Shown one piece after another: positions 7,023 through 18,036 of a stretch of DNA of 64,000 nt (position 1 is its first letter; every line of letters begins with the position of its first letter). The notes under the pieces are model-generated. The model did no database searches. It was not told the DNA's origin and saw nothing but the letters and a program-made list of their open reading frames with translations. Location of the stretch: contig NZ_RSEB01000007.1 in the NCBI RefSeq assembly GCF_003933745.1, positions 186,001 through 250,000 of the forward strand, read 5' to 3'. The stretch comes from Glycomyces terrestris. GTDB taxonomy: Bacteria; Actinomycetota; Actinomycetes; Mycobacteriales; Micromonosporaceae. The translations under genes were made by a program, and so were the position numbers.

Positions 7023-8439
7023 CGAGGTACGCCTCCAGTCCCTGCCGGCCGCCCTCGCGGCCGTATCCGGACTCCTTCAGGCCGCCGAAGGGGCTGGCGG
7101 CGTCGAACTGGTTGAACGTGTTGGCCCACACCACGCCCGCGCGCAGCCGCTCGGCCGCCCACAGGATCTTCGAGCCCTTCTCGGTCCACACCCCGGCGGA
7201 GAGGCCGTACGGCGTGTTGTTCGCCTTGGCGATGGCCTCGTCGGGGGTGCGGAAGGTGAGGACGCTGAGGACCGGCCCGAAGATCTCCTCCTGCGCGATC
7301 CGCATGGACTGCTGGACGCCGGTGAACACGGTGGGGCGGAACCAGAACCCGCGCTCGGGCAGGTCGCACGCGGGCTGCCACACGTCGGCGCCCTCGCCCG
7401 CGCCGGTCTCGGCGAGCGCCCGGATGCGGGCGAGCTGCTCGGCGGAGTTGATCGCGCCGATGTCGGTGTTCTTGTCGAGCGGGTCGCCGACCCGCAGGGT
7501 CTCGACGCGGGCCTTCAGGCGGGCGAGCACGTCGTCGGCGACCGACTCCTGCACGAGGAGCCGCGACCCGGCGCAGCACACGTGGCCCTGGTTGAAGAAG
7601 ATGCCGTTGACGACGCCCTCGACGGCCTGGTCGATCGGGGCGTCGTCGAAGACGATGTTCGCGGCCTTGCCGCCGAGTTCGAGCGTCACCTTCTTCCTCG
7701 ACCCTGCGACGGCCTTGGCGATGGCGCGGCCGACGGCGGTCGACCCGGTGAACGCGACCTTGTCCACGGCGCTGTTCACGACGGCCGCGCCCGCGGCCCC
7801 GGCGCCGGGGAGGATGTTGACGACGCCCGGCGGGAGGTCGGCCTCCTGGCACAGCTCGGCGAACATGAGCGCGGTCAGCGGCGTGGTCTCGGCGGGCTTG
7901 AGCACCACCGTGTTCCCGCACGCGAGCGCGGGCGCGATCTTCCACGCCAGCATGAGGAGCGGGAAGTTCCAGGGGATGACCTGGCCGACGACGCCGAGCG
8001 GCCGCGGGTCGGCCCCGAGGCCGGCGTAGGCGAGCTTGTCGGCCCACCCGGCGTGGTAGAAGAAGTGCTGGGCCGCGGTCGGCACGTCGAAGTCGCGGGT
8101 CTCCTTGATCGGCTTGCCGTTGTCCATCGACTCGGCCACGGCGAACTCGCGGGCCCGCTCCTGGAGGAGCCGGGCGATGCGGAACAGGTACTTGCCGCGC
8201 TCGGCGCCGCTCATCGGCCCCCACACGGTCTCCTGCGCCTGCCGCGCGGCGGCGACGGCCTTGGCGACGTCGGCCTCGCCGGCCTCGGCGACGGTGAACA
8301 GGGCCTCCTCGGTGGAGGGGTTCACGGACTTGAACACCGCGCCGTCCTCGGCGTCGGTGAACTCGCCGCCGATGAACAGGCCGTAGTGCTCCTTGATCGG
8401 GGGCCGCACCGACTCGGGCGCGGGGGCGTACTCGAACAT
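7015..8439 (-). CDS. NAD-dependent aldehyde dehydrogenase
   Basis: The protein has 474 residues and is full length. Seen motifs are QVIPWNFPLLMLAWK (cofactor and oxyanion Asn), FTGSTAVG (NAD loop), LELGGKAANIV (general-base Glu), and NQGHVCCAGSRL (catalytic Cys). The C-terminal PFGGLKESGYGREGG is typical. It starts 2 bases after the deoC stop and overlaps the truncated paralogue. The context suggests it oxidises acetaldehyde released by deoxyribose-phosphate aldolase to acetate, linking deoxynucleoside breakdown to central metabolism. The substrate is an inference. Confidence 0.93.
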   Translation of the reverse strand: MFEYAPAPESVRPPIKEHYGLFIGGEFTDAEDGAVFKSVNPSTEEALFTVAEAGEADVAKAVAAARQAQETVWGPMSGAERGKYLFRIARLLQERAREFAVAESMDNGKPIKETRDFDVPTAAQHFFYHAGWADKLAYAGLGADPRPLGVVGQVIPWNFPLLMLAWKIAPALACGNTVVLKPAETTPLTALMFAELCQEADLPPGVVNILPGAGAAGAAVVNSAVDKVAFTGSTAVGRAIAKAVAGSRKKVTLELGGKAANIVFDDAPIDQAVEGVVNGIFFNQGHVCCAGSRLLVQESVADDVLARLKARVETLRVGDPLDKNTDIGAINSAEQLARIRALAETGAGEGADVWQPACDLPERGFWFRPTVFTGVQQSMRIAQEEIFGPVLSVLTFRTPDEAIAKANNTPYGLSAGVWTEKGSKILWAAERLRAGVVWANTFNQFDAASPFGGLKESGYGREGGRQGLEAYLDV

Positions 8440-8441
8440 GG

Positions 8442-9356
8442 CTAGTCCACCGTCACGTAGTCGGGGCCGGAGTAGCGGCCGGTCTTGAGCTTCTGGCGCT
8501 GCATGAGCAGGTCGTTGAGGAGGCTGGACGCGCCGAACCGGAACCACTCGTTCGAGAGCCAGTCGTCGCCGAGGGTCTCGTTCACGGTGACCAGGTACTT
8601 GATCGCGTCCTTGGTGTTGCGGATGCCGCCGGCGGGCTTGACGCCGACCTGGACGCCGGTGAGGGCCCGGTAGTCGCGCACGGCCTGCATCATCAGGAGC
8701 GTCACCGGGAGGGTCGCGTTCACGCCGACCTTGCCGGTGGAGGTCTTGATGAAGTCGGCGCCGGCGTACATGGCGAGCCAGGACGCCCGCCGGACCGCGT
8801 CGTAGGTGGCGAGCTCGCCGGTCTCGAGGATGACCTTGAGGCGGGCGTCGCCGGCGGCGGCCTTGACGGCCTTGATCTCGTGGAAGACCCGTTCGAGGTC
8901 CCCGGCGAGGAACGCGCCGCGGTTGATGACCATGTCGATCTCGTCGGCCCCGGCCCGCACCGCGGCCTCGGTGTCGGCCAGGCGCACGTCGAGCGGGACC
9001 TGCCCGGCGGGGAAGCCGGTGGCGACCGAGGCGACCTTGACGCCGGAGCCCGCGAGGGCCTCCTTCGCGGCGGCGACCATCGACGGGTAGACGCAGACGG
9101 CGGCCGTGGCGGGGGCGTCGCCGTCGGGCCGGATCGCCTTCGCGGCGAGCGACCTGACCTTGCCGGGGGTGTCGGCGCCCTCGAGGGTGGTGAGGTCGAT
9201 CATGCTGATGGCGAGGTCGATGGCGTGCGCCTTCGACGTCGTCTTGACCGAGCGGGTGGACAGCCCCGCCGCGCGCGCTTCGAGGCCGACCGCGTCGACG
9301 CCGGGGAGGGCGCGGACGAGGGACGCGGCCTCGGCGCCGCTCAAAATTGATCCCAT
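8442..9356 (-). CDS. deoC: deoxyribose-phosphate aldolase
   Basis: The protein has 304 residues. It cleaves 2-deoxyribose-5-phosphate to glyceraldehyde-3-phosphate and acetaldehyde. The Schiff-base Lys lies in GADFIKTSTGK and the second active Lys in VGVKPAGGIR; the phosphate-binding Gly/Ser region and VCVYPSMV are also present. It is longer than the about 250-residue E. coli enzyme because of an N-terminal extension, as in other actinobacterial and eukaryotic-type DERA. It is first in a three-gene operon with two aldehyde dehydrogenase-family genes and divergent from upp, consistent with nucleoside salvage. Confidence 0.95.
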   Translation of the reverse strand: MGSILSGAEAASLVRALPGVDAVGLEARAAGLSTRSVKTTSKAHAIDLAISMIDLTTLEGADTPGKVRSLAAKAIRPDGDAPATAAVCVYPSMVAAAKEALAGSGVKVASVATGFPAGQVPLDVRLADTEAAVRAGADEIDMVINRGAFLAGDLERVFHEIKAVKAAAGDARLKVILETGELATYDAVRRASWLAMYAGADFIKTSTGKVGVNATLPVTLLMMQAVRDYRALTGVQVGVKPAGGIRNTKDAIKYLVTVNETLGDDWLSNEWFRFGASSLLNDLLMQRQKLKTGRYSGPDYVTVD

Positions 9357-9436
9357 GACCCGATGGTATCCGTATCCTAGAGACGTTCGACTCAGAGTGT
9401 GGTGACCAGCTCACATTAGCGCGGCGAGCTGGGCGT

Positions 9437-9450
9437 TAAGGTTATGAACC
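9437..9450 (+). promoter_or_regulatory. putative -10 element of a leaderless upp transcript
   Basis: TAAGGT at 9437-9442 ends 8 bases before the GTG start of upp, and no Shine-Dalgarno sequence is visible, which fits leaderless transcription common in actinobacteria. The 94-bp gap is shared with the divergent deoC operon. Confidence 0.4.
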
Positions 9451-10083
9451 GTGGATGTCAAGATCGTCGAACACCCGCTCGCCGCAGAACGGCTCACCGC
9501 CATGCGAGACGAGCGCTCGGACTCGCCGCGGTTCCGGGCCGCCCTGCGCGAGCTCACCATGATGCTCGTCTACGAGGCCGCGCGCGACGTGGCCGTGACC
9601 GAGTACGAGATCCGGACCCCGGTCGCGCCCGCCAAGGGCTACCGCCTGGGGAACCCGCCGGTCCTCGTCCCGGTGCTCCGCGCCGGCCTCGGCATGGCCG
9701 ACGCCGCGCAGGCCATGATCCCCGACGCGTCGATGGGCTTCGTCGGCCTCGCGCGCGACGAGGAGACGCACGAGCCCTACGCCTACATGGAGTCCCTGCC
9801 CGACGACCTGGCCGGCCGCCACGTCATCGTGCTCGACCCGATGGTCGCCACCGGCGGCTCCCTGCTGCGCTGCTGCGAGATGATCGCCGCCCGCGGCTGC
9901 ACCGACATCGACCTCGTGTCGGTCCTGTGCGCGCCCGACGGCATCGAGCGCCTCGCGGACTCCGGGATCGCGATGCGCATGACGACCGCCGCGGTCGACC
10001 CCGAACTGAACGACAAGGCGTACATCGTCCCCGGCCTCGGCGACGCGGGCGACCGCCAGTTCGGCGCGTACCGCCGCTTCTAG
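9451..10083 (+). CDS. upp: uracil phosphoribosyltransferase
   Basis: The protein has 210 residues, the usual size. It makes UMP from uracil and PRPP in pyrimidine salvage. The PRPP loop is VIVLDPMVATGGSL and the uracil-binding C-terminus is KAYIVPGLGDAGDRQFG. The N-terminal VKIVEHPLAAERLTAMRD is typical of the family. The GTG start at 9451 has no ribosome-binding site. It is divergent from the deoC operon, grouping two salvage functions. Confidence 0.97.
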   Translation: MDVKIVEHPLAAERLTAMRDERSDSPRFRAALRELTMMLVYEAARDVAVTEYEIRTPVAPAKGYRLGNPPVLVPVLRAGLGMADAAQAMIPDASMGFVGLARDEETHEPYAYMESLPDDLAGRHVIVLDPMVATGGSLLRCCEMIAARGCTDIDLVSVLCAPDGIERLADSGIAMRMTTAAVDPELNDKAYIVPGLGDAGDRQFGAYRRF

Positions 10084-10091
10084 CGGCGACG

Positions 10092-10119
10092 TGAAGGGCC
10101 CGGCCGGCCGGGCCCTTCA
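10092..10119. terminator. bidirectional terminator between upp and the phosphohexomutase gene
   Basis: A 28-bp perfect palindrome beginning TGAAGGGCCCGGCC lies between the two convergent stop codons. Confidence 0.8.
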
Positions 10120-10127
10120 CCGTCCTC

Positions 10128-11786
10128 TCAGTGCGGGACGCCGAGGATGCCGGCGACCTCGGCGCGGAGCGCCTCGACGCCGGCGCGGGCGCGCTCGCGG
10201 GCGCCCTGGAGGTCGCCGCCGACGTCCTCGCGGACCTCGAGGTACGCCTTGAGCTTCGGCTCGGTGCCGGAGGGCCGCGCGACGACGCGGGCGTTCGCGG
10301 TGGTGATCGTGACGACGTCGGCGTCGGGGAGCCGGTCGAGGTAGTCGGTGACCGGCTCGTCCAGGAGCGACGTCGGCTGGTTCGCGCGCAGGCGCTTCAT
10401 GCACGCGGCGATCTCGGCGAGGTCCTCGACGCGGACCGACAGCTGCCCGGTCTCGTACACGCCGAACTCCTCGGCGAGCTCGTCGAGGCGGTCCTGGAGG
10501 GTCGCGAAGCGCGCGGCCTGGCCCGCGGCGATCTCGGCGACGACGAGCGCCGCGGAGATGCCGTCCTTGTCGCGCAGGAACTCCGGCGCGACGCAGTAGC
10601 CGAGGGCCTCCTCGAACGCGAACGCGAGGTCGGGGCTGGTGCGCGCCAGCCACTTGAAGCCCGTGAGGGTCTCCATGTAGCCGAAGCCGCGCTTGGCGCA
10701 CATCGCCTTGAGCTGCGTCGTGGAGACGATCGTGGTCGCGTAGGTCCCGGTGCGGCCCTTGCGCATCCAGTGGTCGGCCAGGAGCACGCCGACCTCGTTG
10801 CCCGAGAGCTGGCGCCAGTTCCCGTCGCCGGCCGGCACGGCCACCGAGCAGCGGTCGGCGTCGGGGTCGAGCGCGATGGCCACGTCGGCGCCCTCCTCGA
10901 CCGCGAGCGCCTTGAGCAGGTCGATCGCGCCCGGCTCCTCGGGGTTGGGGAACGCGACGGTCGGGAAGTCCGCGTCGGGCTCGGCCTGCTCGGGGACGAG
11001 GATCGGCGCGGGGAACCCGGCGCGCTCCATGGCCTTGACGAGGGTGCGGCCGCCGACGCCGTGCATCGGGGTCGCGACCGACGCGAGCCGCTTCGGGTCG
11101 TCGGGGTCGACGACGGACGCGACCGCCGCCAGGTACTCCTCGAGGACCGACTCGTCGAGGGTCTCGCCGTCGTCGCCGAGGGGGACCTCCGAGAGCGGCC
11201 CGAGCGACTCGATCGCGGCCTCGATCTCGGTGTCGGCGGGCGGCACGATCTGCGCGCCCGCGCCGAGGTCGCCGCCCAGCTCGCGGCCCAGGTACACCTT
11301 GTACCCGTTGTCCTGCGGGGGGTTGTGGCTGGCGGTCACCTGCACCGCGGCGGCGGCGTCGAGGCGCGTCACCGCGAACGCGGTCACCGGCGTCGGCAGC
11401 GGGCCGGGCATCACCAGGGCGCGGCGGCCCGAGCCGGTCACGACGCGGGCGGTCTCCAGCGCGAAGTCGCGGCTGCCGTGGCGGGCGTCGTAGCCGATCA
11501 CGACCGGGCCCTCGGCGCCCTTGGCGTCCAGCCAGTTCGCGAGTCCGGCCGCGGCGGCCCGGACGACGGCGAGGTTCATCCCGTTGGGGCCCGCGCGAAG
11601 CGGGCCGCGCAGTCCCGCGGTGCCGAACTTCAGGCGCCCCGAGAAGCGGTCGGCCAGCTCGCCGGCGGTCTCCGGCAGTCCGTCGAGGAGCCGGTACAGC
11701 TCGTCCCGGCCGGTCTTGTCGGGGTCGTCGGTGATCCACTGGAGCGCTTCGGCCCGCAGCGCATCGAGATTCGTCTGGTCGGTCAT
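10128..11786 (-). CDS. phospho-sugar mutase (phosphoglucomutase/phosphomannomutase)
   Basis: The protein has 552 residues. It interconverts hexose 1- and 6-phosphates. All four family motifs are visible: KFGTAGLRG near residue 53, the phosphoserine loop VTASHNPPQDNGYKVY, the metal loop ALDPDADRC, and the phosphate-binding ARPSGTEPKLK near the C-terminus. The length fits the long PgmB/ManB-like subgroup related to eukaryotic PGM2 rather than the 450-residue bacterial form; phosphopentomutase activity is also possible for this subgroup. The start ATG at 11786 was chosen because upstream residues in the same frame belong to the kinase gene read in another frame. Confidence 0.93.
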   Translation of the reverse strand: MTDQTNLDALRAEALQWITDDPDKTGRDELYRLLDGLPETAGELADRFSGRLKFGTAGLRGPLRAGPNGMNLAVVRAAAAGLANWLDAKGAEGPVVIGYDARHGSRDFALETARVVTGSGRRALVMPGPLPTPVTAFAVTRLDAAAAVQVTASHNPPQDNGYKVYLGRELGGDLGAGAQIVPPADTEIEAAIESLGPLSEVPLGDDGETLDESVLEEYLAAVASVVDPDDPKRLASVATPMHGVGGRTLVKAMERAGFPAPILVPEQAEPDADFPTVAFPNPEEPGAIDLLKALAVEEGADVAIALDPDADRCSVAVPAGDGNWRQLSGNEVGVLLADHWMRKGRTGTYATTIVSTTQLKAMCAKRGFGYMETLTGFKWLARTSPDLAFAFEEALGYCVAPEFLRDKDGISAALVVAEIAAGQAARFATLQDRLDELAEEFGVYETGQLSVRVEDLAEIAACMKRLRANQPTSLLDEPVTDYLDRLPDADVVTITTANARVVARPSGTEPKLKAYLEVREDVGGDLQGARERARAGVEALRAEVAGILGVPH

Positions 11787-11842
11787 GGGGAAATGGTCGC
11801 ATACCCGCAGCCTGGGGGACCGGTGTTGCGGACGGTGTGGCC

Positions 11843-13966
11843 TCAGCCGGTCTGGAACGACGCCGCGGCCTCGCTGTAGACCGCCTGTGATAGCTCCCAT
11901 ACGTCCGCGTCGCCGGAGACGAACACCCCGAACGTGGTCCCGTCGCCACCGTCCACAAGGGCCCAGATGGAGTGGCGCTCGGCCCCGGCCTCGTCGAGGT
12001 TCGTGCCCGTGTACTCCAGGACCGTGCCGCTCATCCCGCCGATCTCGACCTCGGCGAGCTGCACCTGCTCCAGGTCGGTCATCTCCGCGTCGAGCCCGTC
12101 GAAGTACCCGCTCAGCCAGTCCTCGGTCCCCTCGGCGCCCTTCTCCGACCCCGAGTAGATCCGCACCCACTGGGTGTCGTCCTCGGGGTTGGCGAACACG
12201 ACGTGGTCCTCGCCGCCCTCGCCCTCGACCCAGTCCGCGGGCCGGTTCACGGTGAAGCCGTCGCCCTCGTACGCGGCGGTCGCGAACGGCGCGCCCTCCT
12301 CGGCCGGCGACTCGCCGCCGTCCTCGGCCGCGGACTCGCCGCCGTCGGCGCCCTCGCTCGAACCGGCGTCCTCCGCGCCGCCCCCGCCGCCGTCGCTCGT
12401 GAGCAGTTTGAAAGCGCCCCAACCGAGGACGAGCACGAGGAGGACGCAGATCGCGATGACCGACGCGGACCTCCACGGATTGGCGGCGGGCTCCGGCTCC
12501 GGTTCGCGCGCCACCCGCGGGCGCGGCCCGGTGTGCGGCGGCGACGCCTCCGGGAAGCCCTGACCGGCCCGGTAGGGCGGCGACTGGTGGCCCGGCCCGC
12601 CCGGGCCCGCGAGGGGCCCGGCGAGCAGCGCCTGCAACTCCTGGCGGACCTGCGGCAGCACCATGCGCTGGCCCGGGTCCTTCGCGAGCATCCCGCCCAG
12701 CAGCGGCGTCAGCGGGCCCGCGTTCCGCGGGCTCTCCGGCGGCTCCTGCACGACCGCGCGCATCGTGGACACGGCGTCCCCGCGGTCGAACGGCGGCCGC
12801 CCCTCGACCGCCGCGTACAGGGTCACGCCGAGGCTGAACACGTCGCTCGCCGGCTCGGCCGGATGCCCGACCGCCCGCTCCGGCGCGATGTAGTGCGCCG
12901 AACCGAGGACCTTCCCGGGCGTCGTCCCGCCCGACACCTGGTGCAGCTGCGCCGCACCGAAGTCGGAGAGGACGCAGCGCCCGTCGACGGAGATGAGCAC
13001 GTTCCCGGGCTTGACGTCCCGGTGGATGATCCCGGCGTCGTGCGCCGCTTGGAGCGCCCCGACGAGCGCGAGGCCGATCTTCGCGGCCACGCGCGGCGGC
13101 AGCGGCCCGTCCTGCGACAGGATCTCCGCGAGGCTCCGCGACTGGAGCAGCTCCATGACGATCCACGGCAGCCCCGCGTGCTCGACCACGTCGAACACCC
13201 GGATCACCGACGGGTGCGAGAGCCCGGCCGCGATCTGCGCCTCGCGCCGCGACCGGTCGATGAGCTGGACCCGCTCGTGCGGCGGCAGGTCCGGCGGCAG
13301 GAAGACCTCCTTGAGGGCCACCTCGCGGCGCAGCACCGTGTCGTGGGCGCGCCACACGGACCCGTTGCCGCCCTTGCCGACCAGGTCCTCCAGCCGGTAC
13401 CGGTCGCCGACGAGGTCGCCCGGCCGGGCCCGGTTCCCGGGCAGCGCCGGCCCCGGCGGCCGGCCCGGCTCGCCGCCGACGGCGAAGCTCTGGCCCAGGT
13501 TCCCGTAGTTGCCGTAGGAGGAGCTGTGCCGGTACGAGGAGTCGCCGTAGGAGTCCCCGCCGTACGGGTCCCGGTTGTAGCCCTGCCGGCTGGAGTCGTA
13601 CGGGTCCGGCCCCCCGAAGCGCCCGCCCGGCTCCGAACCCCAGGAACGGCCCCCCGGTTCCGAACCCGAGAAGCGCCCGCCGGGCTCCGAACCCCAGGAA
13701 CGGCCGCCCGGTTCCGAGCCTGAGAAGCGCCCGCCCGGTTCCGAACCTGAGAAGCGGCCCCCCCGTTCCGAACCCCACGCCCTGCCGCCCGGCTCCGAAT
13801 CGGGATGCCTGGCCCCCGGCTCCGGGCCGTACGCGGCGCCGGGACCGCCCCGCGCCTGCGGGCGCGGCTGGGACTCGGGGGAGTACCGAGGGGACGGCGC
13901 CGGACCGGATCGGGGGTCCTCATAGGCGCCGGGACCACCGCGACCGGAGTCAGATGAGTACGTCAT
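11843..13966 (-). CDS. membrane-anchored Ser/Thr protein kinase with repeat-rich N-terminus
   Basis: The protein has 707 residues. Residues 1-180 are disordered, Gly/Ser/Pro/Arg-rich and contain seven 9-residue repeats at 56-118. The kinase domain covers about 188-450: GKGGNGSVW glycine loop, Lys219 in [13 protein letters not shown] with Asp317, and SDFG with Asp335. A membrane helix follows at about 501-522 ([19 protein letters not shown]), then an acidic Gly-rich linker and an extracellular domain of about 150 residues without PASTA repeats, with [19 protein letters not shown]. The order kinase-inside, sensor-outside is standard for actinobacterial PknB relatives; the unusual part is a disordered region before, not after, the kinase. 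It is divergent from the mutase gene at 14161. Confidence 0.93.
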   Translation of the reverse strand: MTYSSDSGRGGPGAYEDPRSGPAPSPRYSPESQPRPQARGGPGAAYGPEPGARHPDSEPGGRAWGSERGGRFSGSEPGGRFSGSEPGGRSWGSEPGGRFSGSEPGGRSWGSEPGGRFGGPDPYDSSRQGYNRDPYGGDSYGDSSYRHSSSYGNYGNLGQSFAVGGEPGRPPGPALPGNRARPGDLVGDRYRLEDLVGKGGNGSVWRAHDTVLRREVALKEVFLPPDLPPHERVQLIDRSRREAQIAAGLSHPSVIRVFDVVEHAGLPWIVMELLQSRSLAEILSQDGPLPPRVAAKIGLALVGALQAAHDAGIIHRDVKPGNVLISVDGRCVLSDFGAAQLHQVSGGTTPGKVLGSAHYIAPERAVGHPAEPASDVFSLGVTLYAAVEGRPPFDRGDAVSTMRAVVQEPPESPRNAGPLTPLLGGMLAKDPGQRMVLPQVRQELQALLAGPLAGPGGPGHQSPPYRAGQGFPEASPPHTGPRPRVAREPEPEPAANPWRSASVIAICVLLVLVLGWGAFKLLTSDGGGGGAEDAGSSEGADGGESAAEDGGESPAEEGAPFATAAYEGDGFTVNRPADWVEGEGGEDHVVFANPEDDTQWVRIYSGSEKGAEGTEDWLSGYFDGLDAEMTDLEQVQLAEVEIGGMSGTVLEYTGTNLDEAGAERHSIWALVDGGDGTTFGVFVSGDADVWELSQAVYSEAAASFQTG
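13613..13801 (-). repeat. seven 27-bp tandem repeats inside the kinase gene
   Basis: Seven in-frame 9-codon units encode variants of GSEPGGRFS and GSEPGGRSW, partly alternating. Neighbouring units are nearly identical at nucleotide level, so copy number may vary between strains. Confidence 0.85.
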
Positions 13967-14160
13967 TCAACCACTCCTCGCGAGGGATCCCTCCTAGTCT
14001 GCCGCGTCCCGGCCACCCGCGCGGTACCGGGTTCACTCGCGGCCCGCGGGCACCGTCCGACGCGCGCGTTCGCGAGCGGAGGCGGCCCCGGGAGCGCGAA
14101 GGCGCCGCCGGAGAGCCCAGGACTTCCCGGTGGCGCCGTTCACCACCTAGGATGGCAGCC

Positions 14161-15747
<1,587 letters not shown>

Positions 15748-16281
15748 GCGAATGGACACGGGCGGCGAAGCGCACAACCGGTCTGTCGCCGCACTCGCCT
15801 TGCGGGGAAACACTTGAGCGCGGGCGCGTCATCGAACGGCGACGCGTCCGCCGTCTGTTCAAAAGTCGGATCCCGGCCGTAACTTATCGGTTCGGCAAGC
15901 GTTATGCCTTATGACGGCGGGTGCGGCCCACAGGGCCGTGACCGGCTGTCGCGCGGCCGTGACCCCGGGCACGCCACGATGCACCCGGAAGCGGCCGCCG
16001 GGCGTCGCAAATCACGGCGCTAGCCGCAACGGAGTGCGATCGGATTAAGCTTGCCGAATCGCCTCCATTGGCTTTGATCCTCGAACGCGAATTGCGAGGC
16101 GAAGGAAATGTACACGCTCACTGCGGAGAAAGTCGTCGAGATGGGTACCGCCACGAAATCGAATGAGCCGCTCCCGGGTGCGATCGCCCCGGAGCCGTGT
16201 CTCGTGGTACCCGCCGCCTTGCCCTCGCACGACACCGCAGCCGGGAGCGCTTCGCCCGGCACCACCGCTTCGGAGCAGGCC
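15748..16281 (+). other. upstream region of the amidohydrolase gene
   Basis: No separate gene was found. From 16108 the amidohydrolase frame is open with an ATG preceded by GAAGGA, but its codons up to 16281 have many A/T third positions unlike the rest of the gene, so this part is treated as leader. AT-richer spots around 15870-15910 and 16040-16110 may hold the promoter. Confidence 0.4.
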
Positions 16282-17472
16282 ATGTCCACATCGCTGCCGG
16301 ACTTCCTCGACGGCTGGCTCGACGCCCACGCCGCCGAGGTCATCGCCGCCCGCCGCCACATCCACGCGAACCCGCGCCTGTCCCGCCAGGAGCACGACAC
16401 GGCCGAGTACGTGGCCGCGCGGCTCGCCGAGGCCGGGCTCGAACCGCAGCTCATCCCCGACGGCACTGGCCTGACCTGCGACATCGGCAGCGGCGACCGC
16501 GTGATCGCGATCCGCGCCGACATGGACGCGCTCCCGATCCACGACCCGAAGCAGGTCCCGTACCGCTCCTCGGTCGAGGGCGTCTGCCACGCGTGCGGCC
16601 ACGACGCGCACACCGCGATCCTCCTCGGCGTCGGCCGCGTCCTCCACGAGCTGGAGCGCCGCGAGGGCCTGCCGGGCCGCTTCCGCCTCGTCTTCCAGCC
16701 GTCCGAGGAGCAGTTCCCCTCGGGCGCGCCCACGATGATCAAGTACGGGGCGCTCACCGACGTCGACGCGATCTTCGCCTTCCACTGCGACCCTCAGTTC
16801 CAGGCCGGGCAGATCGGCGTGCGCAACGGGCCGCTGACGGCCGCGTGCGACGTCATGGAGGTCCGCATGCAGGGCCGCGGCGGGCACACCTCCCGCCCGC
16901 ACCTCACCTCCGACCTCGTCAACGCCATCGGCCGCGTCGTCGTCGACGTCCCGGCCCTGGTGAACCGCCGCCTCGACCCGCGCCAGTCGGTCGCGATCGT
17001 GTTCGGCGCCGTCCAGGCCGGCGAGGCCGCGAACGCGATCCCGCAGGAGGCCCTCGCCCGCGCCACGGTCCGCGTCCACGGCCGCGAGACCTGGGATATG
17101 ATCCCGGACCTGGTGCAGGAGGTCACCCGCTCGGTCGCGCGCGCCTCCGGCGTCGACTGCGAGATCGACTACCGCCGCGGCGTGCCCCCGGTCGTGAACG
17201 ACCGTGCCGCATCCGCGATGTTCGCGGGCGCGGCCGCCGCCGCGCTCGGCCCCGACGCCGTCGTCGAGGCCCCGATGTCCATGGGCGGCGAGGACTTCGC
17301 GTACTACCTCGAGCAGATCCCCGGCGCGATGGCCCGCCTCGGCGTCGGCCGCCCCGGCGAGCGCCTCGACATCCACCAGGGCGATTTCGACATCGACGAG
17401 GTCGCGCTCTCCCACGGCGTGCGCGTCATGGTCCACACCGTCCTCGCCGCGGCCCAGAGCCCGGCGTTCTAG
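16282..17472 (+). CDS. M20-family amidohydrolase/peptidase
   Basis: The protein has 396 residues from the ATG at 16282, which has GGAG six bases upstream and gives the usual family length; an alternative start at 16108 adds 58 low-complexity residues. The metal site is complete: ADMDALPI, HACGHDAHTA, PSEEQ with the catalytic and bridging Glu pair, and GGEDFAYY near the end. These zinc enzymes hydrolyse N-acyl amino acids or similar amides (hippurate and aminobenzoyl-glutamate hydrolases are relatives). The exact substrate is unknown. No signal peptide was seen. Confidence 0.92.
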   Translation: MSTSLPDFLDGWLDAHAAEVIAARRHIHANPRLSRQEHDTAEYVAARLAEAGLEPQLIPDGTGLTCDIGSGDRVIAIRADMDALPIHDPKQVPYRSSVEGVCHACGHDAHTAILLGVGRVLHELERREGLPGRFRLVFQPSEEQFPSGAPTMIKYGALTDVDAIFAFHCDPQFQAGQIGVRNGPLTAACDVMEVRMQGRGGHTSRPHLTSDLVNAIGRVVVDVPALVNRRLDPRQSVAIVFGAVQAGEAANAIPQEALARATVRVHGRETWDMIPDLVQEVTRSVARASGVDCEIDYRRGVPPVVNDRAASAMFAGAAAAALGPDAVVEAPMSMGGEDFAYYLEQIPGAMARLGVGRPGERLDIHQGDFDIDEVALSHGVRVMVHTVLAAAQSPAF

Positions 17473-17476
17473 ACGC

Positions 17477-17523
17477 GAGACGGCGGCGGGGCGGGCGCGA
17501 CGCGCCCGCCCCGCCGCCGTCTC
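17477..17523. terminator. long perfect hairpin between convergent genes
   Basis: Two exact 23-base arms (17477-17499 and 17501-17523, beginning GAGACGGCGGCGGGGC) meet with a single central base between the amidohydrolase and the cyclotransferase-like gene. Confidence 0.8.
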
Positions 17524-17530
17524 GGCAGCG

Positions 17531-17974
17531 CTACTCGGCGGTCGGGCGCTTGCGCAGCGTCTCGACGTAGTCCTGCGGGGCCCCGGCCGCCTCGGCGGCG
17601 CGGAGGATCTCGTCGAGGTACCACTGGCTCGGCAGGCCGCCCTCGAAGCCCTCGAAGACGTACAGCCACACCGGACGGTTCGCCTCGAGCGTGACCGCCT
17701 GGGTGTGCATCTTGCGGTACAGCTTCGAGTTGAAGCCCTCGAGCTCGTCGAGGACCTGCCGGTCGGCCGGGTCCAGGTCGTACAGCGACACGAACACCCG
17801 CTCCCCGGGCGCCTCGACCACGGTGGCGACCGCGGACTCCCAGCCCAGGTCGGCGCCGCCGAACGTCAGTCGCCAGCCCTCCAGCCAGCCCGTCCCGACC
17901 AGCGGCGACCTCGGGCAGGTCGCGCGCATGCGGGCAGGGTCGAGATTCGAGCCATACGCGGCATAGAGATGCAC
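17531..17974 (-). CDS. gamma-glutamylcyclotransferase-like protein
   Basis: The protein has 147 residues. The N-terminal LYAAYGSNLDPARM is the substrate-binding YGSN motif, and the Glu in VLDELEGFNSKLYRK fits the catalytic acid of the family. GGCT proteins release 5-oxoproline from gamma-glutamyl compounds; bacterial members often have uncertain substrates. The start is GTG at 17974. It is divergent from the LpdA-type reductase (62-bp gap). Confidence 0.85.
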   Translation of the reverse strand: MHLYAAYGSNLDPARMRATCPRSPLVGTGWLEGWRLTFGGADLGWESAVATVVEAPGERVFVSLYDLDPADRQVLDELEGFNSKLYRKMHTQAVTLEANRPVWLYVFEGFEGGLPSQWYLDEILRAAEAAGAPQDYVETLRKRPTAE

Positions 17975-18036
17975 GACTCGAAGATACCCTTAAACCAGCC
18001 CGCACTGAAGCATCCCGAACACCGAAAGGCGCACCC

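Noticed and set aside
10131..11879. 582-codon plus-strand frame opposite the phosphohexomutase gene
   Set aside because: It runs antisense to all catalytic motifs of the mutase and has Arg/Asp/Gly-rich sequence typical of a shadow frame.
13613..13801. CRISPR-like array
   Set aside because: The repeats are contiguous, in-frame 27-bp units without spacers inside a kinase gene.
16108..16281. N-terminal 58 residues of the M20 amidohydrolase
   Set aside because: The stretch has low-complexity sequence and codon use unlike the rest; a good ribosome-binding site and the normal family length favour the start at 16282, though the upstream ATG cannot be excluded.
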